Source: Nemertoderma westbladi (lineage: Eukaryota; Xenacoelomorpha; Nemertodermatida; Nemertodermatidae). Taken from it: a DNA stretch of 64,000 bases. The stretch covers positions 1 through 64,000 of the forward strand of contig JAUCBJ010006720.1 of the NCBI GenBank assembly GCA_032718475.1. Reading direction: 5' to 3'. Shown piece after piece: positions 1 through 11,700 of the stretch. The notes below the pieces were generated by a model, which had not been told where the DNA came from, made no database searches, and saw only the letters and a list, made by a program, of their open reading frames with translations. Numbering within the stretch: the stretch's first letter is position 1; each line of letters begins with the position of its first letter. Position numbers and translations under genes: made by a program.

Positions 1-346
1 GTTGGTATTGTTCGCTCAAACTCATTCATCATTATTTCAAAAATTGTAATGGATTGACAGTTTGTATTGGCAGTATGCTGGTATCCAAGGTCTGTTGATG
101 TGTACTGCAGTTTGATTGATTGATTGATTGTTTTTTACACATAATTAAAACCTTTTAAAATGTCCAATGTGCAGTACTGTTGAAGTCATGGTAAAACATG
201 AAACAACCGGAACTGCCACTGCCCACTGCCCACTGCTGCACTGCATATAACATAACAAAACAATGTTACCGGTACTTTAACAGTCAGGGCGTTTGGCGTT
301 AGCCACTCAAAAACCACGAAGCAGAACAACATATCAAAACAACAAA
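1..346. other. INTS3 upstream region
   Basis: No gene is visible. The sequence is mildly AT-rich with a short TGAT run near 113-130. It must contain the promoter and 5' UTR of INTS3, but I see no convincing TATA box or other core element. The reading frame of exon 1 is open back to 293 without an ATG, so the first usable ATG is at 347. Confidence 0.4.
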
Positions 347-718
347 ATGGCTGATAGCAGATCAGCAGCCCCGGCACCAGCTAAACTGTTCGAGTACAGC
401 TGTATGGATCCCAAAGACGAACTGGAAGAGAAACTAGAGCACTGCTATCGGGTAGTCTGCAGTCTGACGACAGGGTTATCGGAACGGGATTCCCACGATT
501 CGTTAAACAACGCGGTATCCAAGGGGGTGCAACATCACGACGAGGTGAATCTGGGTCTACTATACGCGATTCTAATGGAACCCCAATCGCAGACCGCGCT
601 CAAACACTACCGGGATCTAACTTACGTGGCGCGGGACGCTATGCAAGTGGTTCTTAATAAAACCAACCAGATCGTTATTGAGAAGTGGGTGAAGTTACAG
701 GACGAACCGCGCAAGCAG
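347..718 (+). CDS. INTS3: INTS3 exon 1
   Basis: Encodes residues 1-124, starting MADSRSAAPAPAK. Ends CAG|GTTTGT. Carries the N-terminal block DELEEKLEHCYRVV and LNKTNQIVIEKWVKLQD. Phase 0 at the 3' end. Confidence 0.93.
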
Positions 719-3700
719 GTTTGTTTTTGTTTCATTCAATTCACCTATTACTGCCTTAGGCCTATGCCTTATTAATTAGGCCCTATTATTGCAGTATTGA
801 TCATTTATTCCTGCAACGGTATTCATTTGTATTATTACCGACTTCTTACTTTCTATTTTTCCTGTTTTTGGGGCTGAAAACATTGTGAAATATTATTGTG
901 CATGTGCAGTTGTGGGGGATAGAGAGAACCTTATTCCCCAAAAGCGTATTTCATTAGCCTGATCATGGATCAGCTGATTGACAGGCCAGGCCTACTCAAA
1001 ATAATTAATTAGCTAGCTGTGAGATTCGAATTAGATATTTATATTAACGATCGAAATTTATATTAACGATCGGAAATTACATTCCAAAATGCTCATGTTC
1101 TTGAATATCTAAACTGGAATATATTTATGGTTTGTTTATATCTAGAAGTCCTTGGGTTCGACGGTCTCTAAAAGCACGATTTATTCTGTGTTTCCAGGTG
1201 CTGTGGTTAGCGAGGCAACTAGTTCGATCCAGTGTTAACCAGACGGACACGGTTATATGCGCGCTACTCCGTTCCGTACAGGGCGGGGATCTATCCCCCA
1301 GGAACCTGTTCCTCATACGAGAACTCCTGGCCATCCTCGTAGACAACCGTATCTGGCTGGAAGACCAACCCATCATGGTCGCCATGGTCGTCTACACCTT
1401 CCTACGCGTCGTCCAGGACCACAAGAGCCCATCCCTGGGACAACTGTGTAAGAAGGAGGTGGATCTCTGCGTGTCGTTGCTGAAAGAACGATTCAACGAC
1501 TGCGCTATCATCGGTAGAGATTTGGTGCGAGTTTTACAGCAGGTGAGTGAACCCGCATCTCTATATCAACCCATATTACTTAATCGACTGCGCCTTCTCA
1601 TCGGAGTTAGTTCAATATAATTATTCCAGGTGGGAAACATTCCGGAGATCGCCAACATCCTCAACCTGCTGCAACGCTCCCCCCAGACACTGCACCCGCA
1701 GTGCACCGGCGTGCTACAGCTGCTACAGACCCGCACGCCCAGACGGTTTCTCGCTAGTAGGTTGACACCCGATATGGAGGGAAAAATCGGATTCCTGCTC
1801 ACCAAGGTCAACTTCGGTCGCCAGAAGCGCTACCAGGTTAGCCAAATATAACATCGTTTAATAACAAGCGAAAACACCGAGCCATTATGTCACTGCGTAA
1901 GTAAGAAAATAAATTAAACTAGTAATATGTGCTATTGACTTTTCGTTTATTGTTTTGGTTATAATAATTTGTAGACTATAACTACTGACTTTACATTGAG
2001 ATATTAATTCGCCGATTTTGATGCAGGAATGGTTCCACCGGCAGTACTTGTCCTCCCAGGAAAGCCAAACCATTCGTCCCGACCTGATCCGCTACATCTG
2101 CGGGGTGGTCCACCCCTCCAACGATATCCTCTGCTCCGACATCATACCGCGGTGGGCCGTGATTGGCTGGTTGCTGACCACGTGCGCCAGCAACGTGACC
2201 GCCAGCCATAGTAAGCTCGCGCTCTTCTACGATTGGTTGACCTTCCAACCCAACAAGGACAATATCATGAACATCGAGCCGGGAATCCTAGTCATCCACC
2301 ACAGCATCAAATCGCACCTGCCGATCTCGGCGACTCTCCTGGACTTCCTCTGTCGGATCGTCCACACCTTCAGCCCGGGACTCGTCGCAGACGTGCAGCA
2401 GGGCGTGGTCACCGCCCTGCAGACGCTGCAGACCAAGAAGGTGGTCCCGTCCGTGGAGTCGGTCCTCGGCAACTCCAAGCTGGACCCGGACCTGCGCTCG
2501 CTCGTCCGGCAGACCTTCCCGGAGTGCTTCCAACCGCCGCTCCCCGGGGGCGCCGCCGAGGACGACGTAGAGGAGATTAAGGAGGAGCCCATGGATCTGG
2601 ACAGCTCGGACACGGAGCCGGAGTGTTCGACTCCAGACAGCGGTCGGTTCAGCGAGCCCCCGCCCCCGTCGCCCCCTCCGATGCCCCCCGCGCCCCCGCC
2701 CCTCTCCCACAGTCTGCCCTGCAACCAACCCATCGACACGGCCTCCTCCCTCGGACTCCTAGACCCCGACCTCAGGGACCTGGTACGTCGACTCGACTCG
2801 TCAGCCTCGGATTCCTCGGCCACCGACGAAGCCGCAGAGTTAACCGAACAGGTTCGTTTATATCGTTATCTCCGATTGTATTTATTTAGATATTCGATAA
2901 CATTTTATAATAATACAATTTTTTTCATATAAGTCGGTCAATTATGGATGAAATGGAACCAAACTTGGTACACATATGTAGTCTATCAAAGGTTTAGAAA
3001 GTTTACACACAGGCAGACTTTTACAGTTCCTCCGTCTGCCGCTGGGGGCGAATTGACAGAAACGTACAAGTAGCTGTAATTCTAGAACCAACCATCAGAT
3101 TCATTTGAAATGTGGTAGGAGTAACCTACGAGCATTGCTAAGGGGCCGTCCACAAATGATGTCACGGTCGAAGGGGGGGTAGCTATACTTGTGACGTCAC
3201 AATAGCACTTCGGTGAACAAATAAAATACATTTTACAAATACAAAACTTATTACTCAGCTGATTTTGTGTTTAATGTGTATTAAGTAACAAATGATGTTA
3301 CCAATTTCGTGACAGAGGGGGTCGAAAATCGTCAAAAATAACGTGACATCATTTGTGCACGGCCCCTTAATTAGAAATTCTACACACAGACAGACTTTTA
3401 CAGTTCCTCTGTCTGTCGCTAGGGGAGGTTGGTGGTAGATTCATTATTTATGTTGCAGTAGATAATATTTTTTTGCTTTTTCGTAACAAAAATTTTAATA
3501 TTTTGGATTACAAAAATAAATAAATTACAATAGTGAATTCTAGTTTAATACCGCAGAGCTGCTTCAATACGAGAATCTTATCCTCCATTTATCACTTTAG
3601 TATCAGAAGCAACTAATTAATAATCTTTTGTTCCCTTTTCAGCTTCTGCTGGCGCTGTTGGCGACGGACTGGGAGGAGCAGACAGCCCCACTCGCAGTCT

Positions 3701-5001
3701 GTCTGCTCGGCATCCACCGAGCGGACCTCCTGTCCGACCCCACCCCGGACACGGACACCGAGCCTCCTGACACGGTCTCCCGCCCGATCTACGTGATCCT
3801 CCGTAAATCCCTCGACGAGGCCAACCTGCTCCCGCTCCTCGCCGAGATGTACAAACTGCAGCCGCGCGTCGGCCTCCACCTGCTGTACTACGCGCAGTCC
3901 ACCGAGCCGGGCCGCGGCCTCGAGGCCTACGGGAAGATCGCCGAGTTGGTCTGCGAGTTGGACGAGGACGAGGGGACCCCCGTGGAGTCGAGGTTGCTAC
4001 GAGACACCCAGTTACTAAGCGACGAGCTACCCAACCTCCTCCTTTACCTTTGCCCTCTACTCTACTCTCAGAGTCTATCGAACTTCACGACTAAGTCGAT
4101 TCCCGTTCTACACGCCGTTGTTTCCTCGCTCAATGCGGCTACTCTATACCGGTTACTCGCTATGGTAACCAGGGGAACTATAGGCTCTATGTTCGCCGAC
4201 GTTCTAGAATGTTTAAAAGCGTCGTTAGTGTGGGAGACGTGGGAGCAGTACGCGATGTGGCGGCTGGTCGCGGCTCACGGGTTCACGCTGGACGACGTCA
4301 TCGGGTTGCTCCCGTCGGTGGATCCGGCCCGGAGCCCGGAGGCCGCCTCCAACATGCTGCTGCTGCTGCGCGCGGAGTCCCCGAGCGTGGACTACGTGCG
4401 GGCGGTGCTGTCCCGGCCGGCGGACGACGGGATCGCGACCGCGGTCCTGCGCCAGTGGTCCCGGGAGGAGGACGCCCAGCTCGCCGAGTCCTTCCGCTCC
4501 ATCGTGCGGAGTATGGAGCCCGGAGGGGGGCGCTTCCGGCGCGGGAAGCCGAGATGCGTGGCGAACCCGCCCGTGGAACGGCTCCTCGCCCATCTCGACT
4601 GGCTGCGGCAGACCGCCAACTACAAGAAGGACACGCTCTTCCAGCAGTCCGCGCTCATGGAGGCGATCCAACGGGTCCCCGGGTTGCTGGGCGACCCGGT
4701 CGGGTTGCTCAGCGACCCCGCGGGGTCGTTGACCTCTCGCTACGCGGATATCCTGGAGTTGGCGGACGGTTTGGTCGACGTGGATCCGGTTGGTCCCCGG
4801 GTGTTCCGGGCGAGTAAACCCAGACTCTCGAGGGAGCCGGGCCCCCGGGAAGCTAAGCGGACGGCCAGCGCGGTTCTAGAGATAACCGCAGAGTCATCAA
4901 CAGACTCCGACGAAGAGGAGGACCTCAGGTCGAAGTTTACGAGAAAGAAACGCCAAAAGGCGATGAGAGGAGCTGTTGTTATCGTTTCGGATAGCGAGTA
5001 A
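347..5001 (+). CDS. INTS3: Integrator complex subunit 3, complete five-exon gene
   Basis: INTS3 is a helical-repeat scaffold of the nuclear Integrator complex, which cleaves nascent snRNAs and other RNA polymerase II transcripts; with the SSB/NABP proteins and INIP it also forms the SOSS DNA-damage complex. The predicted exons are 347-718, 1198-1542, 1630-1836, 2027-2851 and 3643-5001; every junction is phase 0 with GT-AG ends. The product is about 1035 aa, close to the vertebrate length (about 1040). Strongly family-like blocks include LIRYICGVVHPSND, IIGRDLVRVLQQV, PRWAVIGWLLTTC, NIEPGILVIHHS and LHLLYYAQS. The middle (exon 4 end) is a proline-rich and acidic linker, and the C-terminus is acidic/serine-rich followed by a basic stretch and SDSE, as in the family. 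Codons are GC-rich in contrast to the introns. The ATG at 347 is the first in frame. I see no lesion, so it should be functional. Confidence 0.95.
1198..1542 (+). CDS. INTS3: INTS3 exon 2
   Basis: Acceptor TTTCCAG|GTG, donor CAG|GTGAGT. 115 codons, phase 0 both sides, with RNLFLIRELLAIL and ERFNDCAIIGRDLVRVLQ. Confidence 0.93.
1630..1836 (+). CDS. INTS3: INTS3 exon 3
   Basis: Acceptor ATTCCAG|GTG, donor CAG|GTTAGC. 69 codons, phase 0, with LTPDMEGKIGFLLTKVNF and the following FGRQKRYQ that abuts EWFHRQYLSS of exon 4, as in the vertebrate protein. Confidence 0.93.
2027..2851 (+). CDS. INTS3: INTS3 exon 4
   Basis: Acceptor ATGCAG|GAA, donor CAG|GTTCGT. 275 codons. It holds the best-conserved part of the protein and then a low-complexity Pro/acidic linker (about 2570-2740). 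Very GC-rich, which produces several long antisense shadow frames. Confidence 0.93.
2940..3440. repeat. Diverged repeat copies in INTS3 intron 4
   Basis: Two related blocks flank the MITE: 3000-3050 and 3380-3428, both with CAGACTTTTACAGTTCCTC then GTCTG[CT]CGCT[AG]GGGG. The first also has ACCAAACTTGGTACACATATG nearby. Reversed, these match the themes CTCTAGCGGCAGAC, GAGAACTG and ACATATCTGCCAAGTTT of the satellite at 46.6-48.8 kb, so they look like old inverted relatives of that family. Confidence 0.5.
3139..3369. mobile_element. MITE with about 28-bp terminal inverted repeats
   Basis: The ends TAAGGGGCCGTCCACAAATG... and its complement ...CATTTGTGCACGGCCCCTTA form an inverted repeat of about 28 bp with one mismatch. 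The element is about 230 bp with no coding capacity. The TA at each end suggests a TA or TTAA target duplication. It lies in INTS3 intron 4. The superfamily is not assigned. Confidence 0.7.
3643..5001 (+). CDS. INTS3: INTS3 exon 5 (terminal)
   Basis: Acceptor TTTTCAG|CTT. 452 codons then TAA at 4999-5001. C-terminal helical-repeat half with QPRVGLHLLYYAQS and WETWEQYAMWRLVAAHGFT; ends in an acidic/basic tail typical of INTS3. Confidence 0.93.
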   Translation, partial: LLLALLATDWEEQTAPLAVCLLGIHRADLLSDPTPDTDTEPPDTVSRPIYVILRKSLDEANLLPLLAEMYKLQPRVGLHLLYYAQSTEPGRGLEAYGKIAELVCELDEDEGTPVESRLLRDTQLLSDELPNLLLYLCPLLYSQSLSNFTTKSIPVLHAVVSSLNAATLYRLLAMVTRGTIGSMFADVLECLKASLVWETWEQYAMWRLVAAHGFTLDDVIGLLPSVDPARSPEAASNMLLLLRAESPSVDYVRAVLSRPADDGIATAVLRQWSREEDAQLAESFRSIVRSMEPGGGRFRRGKPRCVANPPVERLLAHLDWLRQTANYKKDTLFQQSALMEAIQRVPGLLGDPVGLLSDPAGSLTSRYADILELADGLVDVDPVGPRVFRASKPRLSREPGPREAKRTASAVLEITAESSTDSDEEEDLRSKFTRKKRQKAMRGAVVIVSDSE

Positions 5002-5126
5002 TTACTTGAGTTGTCTCTCTTTAAATGTTGCAGTTTTTTCGATATTTTGAATTACAAACACAGACATCAGTCCTTTATTAACTCGATTTTTTTTTTATAC
5101 GCCCGATTAATATTTGTATCAAGTTC

Positions 5127-5132
5127 AATAAA
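5127..5132 (+). terminator. INTS3 polyadenylation signal
   Basis: AATAAA 126 bases after the INTS3 stop, the first canonical hexamer downstream. Confidence 0.65.
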
Positions 5133-5212
5133 CATGAACACATCTAAAACAATAAAATACGTTACACAGCATTGATGTGTCACACTGGTCCCCCCCCCCC
5201 CCCCCCCCCCCC

Positions 5213-5445
5213 CCAACTTGACATTTGAACAAAGCCGCCTCCACTTTGCAGGACATTGCTTTCTCCGTGGGGGCCAGCCAGTGTATAATCTTTGGCATGG
5301 TGGACAGCCCATGACTTTCATACCTCTTAAAGCGCACTGGCTTTGAAGATGCGGATAATCTCACGAAAGATCGGGGTAGGGAGTTGTGGGGGTGTAATTT
5401 TATTAGCATTCCGAATGCAGCTGCAATGCAGCATGGTGATGGATT
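5213..5445 (+). mobile_element. LINE 3'-end fragment
   Basis: Closely resembles the 3' end of the LINE at 24.1-31.6 kb, including CTTTGCAGGACATTGCTTTC, GGTGGACAGCCCATGACTTT and GCAGCTGCAATG. It is preceded by a run of 25 C (5190-5214). It lies between the INTS3 poly(A) signal and the last dynein exon in the window. Confidence 0.75.
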
Positions 5446-5608
5446 TAATTGGGATGCATTTAATATTGCTGTTTTTTAAATGGTGAAATCTTATTGTGTT
5501 GAAATTTTAATTTCTTACAACCAAATTCAAAATGTCCTCTTAAACACTGTAAAGTTTAAAGGTCTGTAAATTCATAGTGACATTTAGTTTAAAATTTCGT
5601 AAACTCAC

Positions 5609-5727
5609 GTTGGAAATTGTATCACCTCTCCCTCCACCGATTGCATGCTCTTTATTATTGGTGGTTGCTTAGCAACATGCTTCACTTCTAAGGCTTTAAT
5701 ATTCCCAAAGCATTTCAACAGATGGGG
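5609..5727 (-). CDS. Dynein heavy chain exon 15 (last in window)
   Basis: Acceptor GTACAG|CCC, donor [24 protein letters not shown] and [15 protein letters not shown] follow the family pattern (PHLRKCF..., M-S-EGE). It ends in phase 2 with a good donor, so more exons are expected, but none is visible before INTS3. Confidence 0.9.
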
Positions 5728-8700
5728 CTGTACGAATTAAAATATAAGTTTAATTAAATTTACTATAGAATTAAAGATAGTAAATATGTAATAGCGCGGT
5801 ATTCGCCTAAATTATAGTCTGTATTACAATAATTTACTACCACAATTCTATTTACTCCTGTGATTAATTCGATTAATTCAAAATGTAATAAACTGTAATT
5901 TCCAATAGTGAGCAATGGGGGCATTAAATCTATTATGTGACTCGAGGGGCGTTTATGTTTTATATTATTTTTATTATAATATGTTTAAACACTAAGAATA
6001 CAATTTATTTTTTATCTATCTTTATACTGTAATTGACGTCTTTGACGCAGTTCCTGCTCCCACCTGAATGGTATCAATATTATTTGATTGGGCCAATATA
6101 TCCAATAGTTCATCGTTGCTAAGGAAATAGAACCTCGGAAACACCAATCTCTTCATTTCTGAAATATAATGATATTTTCCAACACATCAACATTAGACAC
6201 CCCATAATAACTTCGGACTGACCAATACAAACAATTAGCGAATATCTGAAATTGACCATTTTTCGGAGTTATTATTATTTATATTTTGTAATCACTCCTT
6301 CTTAATTCAATTATTCTCAATTTGTTTAATAGAGTTGTTCACCCAAAGTTCTGTATAAATTACATTATATTGTATTACAGTTGCGCAGCTTCTTTCACAA
6401 GATGCTGTTGGTGAAATATGTTGTGCAACGAAATTTGCTCGTGAGAAGGTGGCCTTACATAACTTTAACTTACCTAAATAATCTTCCAAACATTTATGTA
6501 TGTTATCGAGATGACTATTGGCTGTTTGCAATAGTTCTAGAACGCCAGGGGCTGTAGCTGAACGCAATGCGTTGGGATTTTCTTCGGTACGTCGCATAAT
6601 ATCCCTCCAAGATCGGTCGACAGATATAAACAACTGAAATGCGGAACAAAATGAGAACATTTTTGAAGGATTGAGATTGAAGGGATAGAAGGGTTAAATC
6701 TAATCACAGGTCCAGAGTAAGACATTTTTTTCAAATATACCGTATTTACTCGAATACGAATAAACGTCCCCTCAAATAAACGCCCCCCTTACCATCAAAT
6801 TAGCAACTTAAACGCCTACCCCGAATAAACGCCCCGGCGTTTAATAATAATACATGTGAGGCGAGTCACGAATAGTGAGCGATGTCTCTGGCACACAATT
6901 ATCATTAATATATAGGGCCAAATGTTATGTCCGTCCTTCCGTCTGTCTGTCCGTCTTTCTGTCTATCCGTCTGTAATTAAAGACGATTTCGGTGTGTGAA
7001 TCAGACGAAGGGCCATTTATGGGCTTTGAATGATTGTGGTGTGACTTGACTGACTGACATTGCTGAGAGTTAACTGATTGTTAATACTGAAGGTAAATGT
7101 AGTAGGGTGCTGTACCGCTGTAATAGGCTGCTTTGAACTGTAATAAAGAAAATCCTGGTTTTATTTTAATTAATTCATTTGTTTAACTTGTTTTCTTGAA
7201 TTTAAAATATTCTTTTAGGATATTTAGATTCAAAATTATGAAAATCGAATTCATAAACATTAACACCACCACTCGAACCCGACAATTTGGAACTTAAACG
7301 CCTTCCCCGAATAAACGCCTCCCTCGAATAAACGCCTGTATTTATGTTATATGGATTTACCTACGGATTACAAAGCTTGTTAATTAATTATGAATCTCGA
7401 CAATTACAGTAACTTGCAGAATAATAGTTTATTTTTTATTTAAATAAAAAATTTTACAAACAAAAATTCAACACTAAATCTAGCCGTAGCCGTGAGCATA
7501 AATATAACCCAATTAAATCACATAGATAGAGCCTTAAGTACCGAACATATTATTATTTGTACATACAAACTAACATTTACAACACTAATGATTTTACACG
7601 ATTCTGCCATAAACCTCCCTCCTCTCCTAAATATTAATATTTATCTTATTATTTCATAATAACATAGAATTTCTAATGATATTTTTAAAAATATTGTTGG
7701 ATTGTTTTAAAAACAAACAACAGTAACAGATGATGGCCGCGTTAACTTCGGAAATAACTGTAATTATAATAGTTTCCTCTAATTAAGTTAAATAATAAGA
7801 ATAACAGATTCCCTGGCTACGCAACAAATGTTTATTCTGGAATTATTACTACTTCTGCGTTTTTATTCGTATTTTGGTGCACTTTTAACCAACTGATTGC
7901 CAATATTGTAAAAACACATGGTAAAACAGTAAAAATGAAGCTGTTCGTGTTCATTGTTCTGCTGATTGTCAAATTCAGCTCACAGTTAGACGTGCAGTGG
8001 AGCGAACTCTGCAGTGGTGATGGTGATACCTGCGCTGATGGTTTACAGTGTCTGGGAACAACTCCTGAATCTACTTTGAAGTACTGCATATGTAAAGACT
8101 CCCAAATAAAAGTTACGGATACGGATACGGATACGGATACGGATACGACTACGACTGGGACTACGACTACGACTACCGGTCCGGATGATGCAACTAATGG
8201 TCAGAGTCGGCGTGGCATAGGCACAGAAGTCGACGTGTGTGGTCCGTGTAGTGACAACGGCGACTGCGGTGCTCAAGCTGAGTGTGTAGTCACCAACGAT
8301 AACAACTATTGCCGCTGTGAGGAAGGGACGGTCCACGATTTCACCAAAGCGACACAAGACAAAGGTTTCAGTTGCAAGGATCCCACCAAGTCGGCAAAAG
8401 AATGTCCGGTGGGCAAAACGATGGAATGGAATAAGAAGACTAGAGAGTATGAGTGCGCTACCAGTTCCCCAACAGCCACCACGTCTACAATATCAACTAC
8501 GACTACGACGACGCCTACGAATGTACCTGCCCAACAAGTTCAGGGAGATGATGACACGAAGAACGACACTTCCACAAAGGCTGCAGCTGCCGTCCCGCTA
8601 CCGAGTATCATTGCTGCCGGGCTACCCGTCGTACTCGCCAAATACTTTTAGTGCATAAAAACTCTGAATGTCGATATTATTCAATTCCGCAAACCGAAAT

Positions 8701-11700
8701 AAAAGTAACGTAAATCTAATTCGTTTAAGTAATAGTTATTTAACATGTGCAATCAAATCAGTATAATATTGTAATATCAGAGAGTTATTAGAATGAAATT
8801 TAAGTTTTAATAACATTATAATAACACACCACCCCCCCCCCCCCCCCCCCCCCCCCGTTTTCACGAAATGCTCTGGAACGCAATATATAAATTCTATAGC
8901 TATACAGTTGTTGTCCAGGTAATAATGAGATAACGTTCTAGAATGTTGTTTAATAATTATATAGAATAAATGTCCTTCAGCGAACCCGAACGCTAATTCT
9001 TGCAATGTTTGAACGCCCATATCTCAGACATTGAAACATTGTTCAGACAAAGAATGGCGACGATATGTTTCTTTGTTCGGCCATGTGTTCTCCTGCCACT
9101 ACTGTGGTGTGTTTATTCTTTAAAAATGAACCGAAATTTTGTCCACCCTGTTTTGTACATTACCAATTTCCCATTCGTTAAGGTTCCAGATCGATCACCT
9201 TTTCAATGAGTTATATTCGATCATTTTATAAAATTTCTATTTCACAAAGAAAGCACCATCTGACATCAATATACCTTTGGAACATAACCGGACCCTTCAT
9301 TCATAAATGTCCAAGCAGTAGTAACGCTAATATTGTGAGGTTGAATAACTTTAAACTTATTAATCACAGCCTAATCGATATTATTACTATGCGCCCAATA
9401 CACCATGTCCTGAAATTATCTTAATTCATTCAGTGACCCCCAGCTCATCCTTAGTGGGTTAGTTAAAATTTTCATTTTCGCTTTCAATCGGTAGCTACAA
9501 GCGTATTGGACCACAGTCAGTCAAAGTAAAGCTGTAACGTATTCGTGTTACAGGGGGCGCTATGGCGCAGAATGTAGTTAATTAATTAAAAAGGGCTAGA
9601 ATGGCCTGTAAAGTTCTCAAAAACATTCTACAAATACACGATATGCAGGAGTTGGATAATGAATATCTTATTTTGAATGCCTTCCCAATGTTCATACCTT
9701 TTTGTGGGTATATTGATCGGGGAAAAAAATGTTAAAGGCTGGACAATGTTTATTGTCCGACATTTGTTTACGACGGAGCACTTAAAATGATACGGTTTTA
9801 TTGAACTCATTACATTCAATTAAGCCCATTCATTCTACAGATATCTTTTGTAAATTATATTTTGATAAAATAAAAAAACACTAATTGCAATTTTATTCAA
9901 GCGATTCTGACATAGGTGTACTAGCTACCATACATAAATTCGTCCAATAATATCCCTTTAATACAAACCTTTGACTCTACGGGTAGTTGTCGCTGTATAT
10001 CTGGTGCCGCGAATATCTGGACTAGGTTGAGATAGTTTCTCTGACAGGTGACCCACTCTCCCAGACACCGGGCCATCACACTGAGTTTACGCTCCCACTC
10101 TTCCACGGCAGCCACTAAGGCGGCAACGTAACGGGATCCACGAATCGTTGCCACGGTTACCTGGCTCTCTTCCAGCTGGGCCATGACGTCATCGGCGGCC
10201 GCTATTACCAGGATGTCCTTGCGAGTGTGGTGCGACACCAAGCGGAAGTCTGTGTTGGTCCACAGATGTGAAACTTTATCTAGCATAGCGTCCAGGGTTG
10301 CTTCATTGCTAGCTTGGGATGAAATGTCCGCAATCTTATCACGATGCTGCAGAAACTATTGGAAGAAAATTAAAAGTTATTGGAATTCGGTAGTGGTCTA
10401 GCACTGCAAGGTGAATAATGTTATAGATAGTTATTACTGAGACTATAGTAACATAGAAAGTGTAGACTTTTTTACTTCTAAATATATTAATCACTTGTTT
10501 ATTGTTTGTTAACTTGTGGCTGTGATAAATAGCTATTATTAGCTCTACCTCTAATAGTCATTGAATTTCATAAACGCATGGAGGAAAGAACCAAGGAGTG
10601 GGTGATTTTGGACCGATTTCTGTTTGAGATGATAACAAACATAGTTCCAATGGTTACTAACCCGAGTCTCCAATAGATTACCGAGAGTGAACCCAGTGTC
10701 CATGGCAACGGATTTCCCAATGATTTGGTTGATGAGGGACCAATGACGTTCTTTTAAGTGAGGGTTCCTTAGAGCTGTGATCACGGGAACGCTTCTTTTA
10801 AATGACGTCACTAGATCCTTCCACCTAGGTAGGACAGCGTTAACCGGCAAACCTATATAAACAAAACAACAATTAACAGTTAAGTACTACACTGGGGCCG
10901 GTTGCATAAAACAACCTTAGCTAAGGTGCAAGTGTTGCAAGTCATAAGTGTTGCCTTAAATATCAACATCCATACATCCATGTAAGTGCCACCTTAGAAA
11001 CAAGGTGATCCACAATTTTAAGTGCCACCTTATATTTTTAAGGCGCTACTTAACTAAGTGTTACATTAATTACTTTTAGGTCGGCCTTATCTGTATGTCT
11101 CACCTTAAATATTTAATATAATCAATGCTGAAAATTAACCTTAAATAGATTCGGGCCATACTTTACTAAGTGCTGTTGAATAAAATATTTAATAAGGTCC
11201 CACCTTAGCTAAGTTCAACTTATCTAATAATTTACCATAATAGTGCTTCTTGCATCTCAGCAATTTAGTTTCAGTTTGTGGTATTCCTTCAATTCATGCA
11301 GTACTAACGTTTCGTTTAGTTATTTCAGTTTATACCTACTGTACTAACTAATGATAATAATAAAAAGTAATGAAAATAATGTTTTAAGCGAAAGAAAGGA
11401 CCTAGGACCTAGAAAGGACCAAGACGGAAAACTACGAAAAGTACAAACTTTCATTTACATATGATATATTTCAAATCGCTCACGAAAAAAACAAATTTTA
11501 ATGAACATAATATATAAAAATGCATTTAATAAAGCCACGTTTGACTTTAAACTGACTGACTTGGCTACTAACTTGACTGACTGACTTGACGATATCTAAA
11601 ATATATCAAGATATCGAAAATAATGTTCTACATTATTTACCATGAAATAATTATTATTCTACATTGTTTCAATTTTGTTTTTTTCCTTAACATCATGGAT

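Noticed and set aside
2227-2823. 198-residue antisense frame in INTS3 exon 4
   Set aside because: Shadow of a GC-rich exon whose sense strand encodes conserved INTS3.
8043-8357. Antisense frame with [11 protein letters not shown]
   Set aside because: Reverse reading of the GGATAC microsatellite in the secreted-protein gene.
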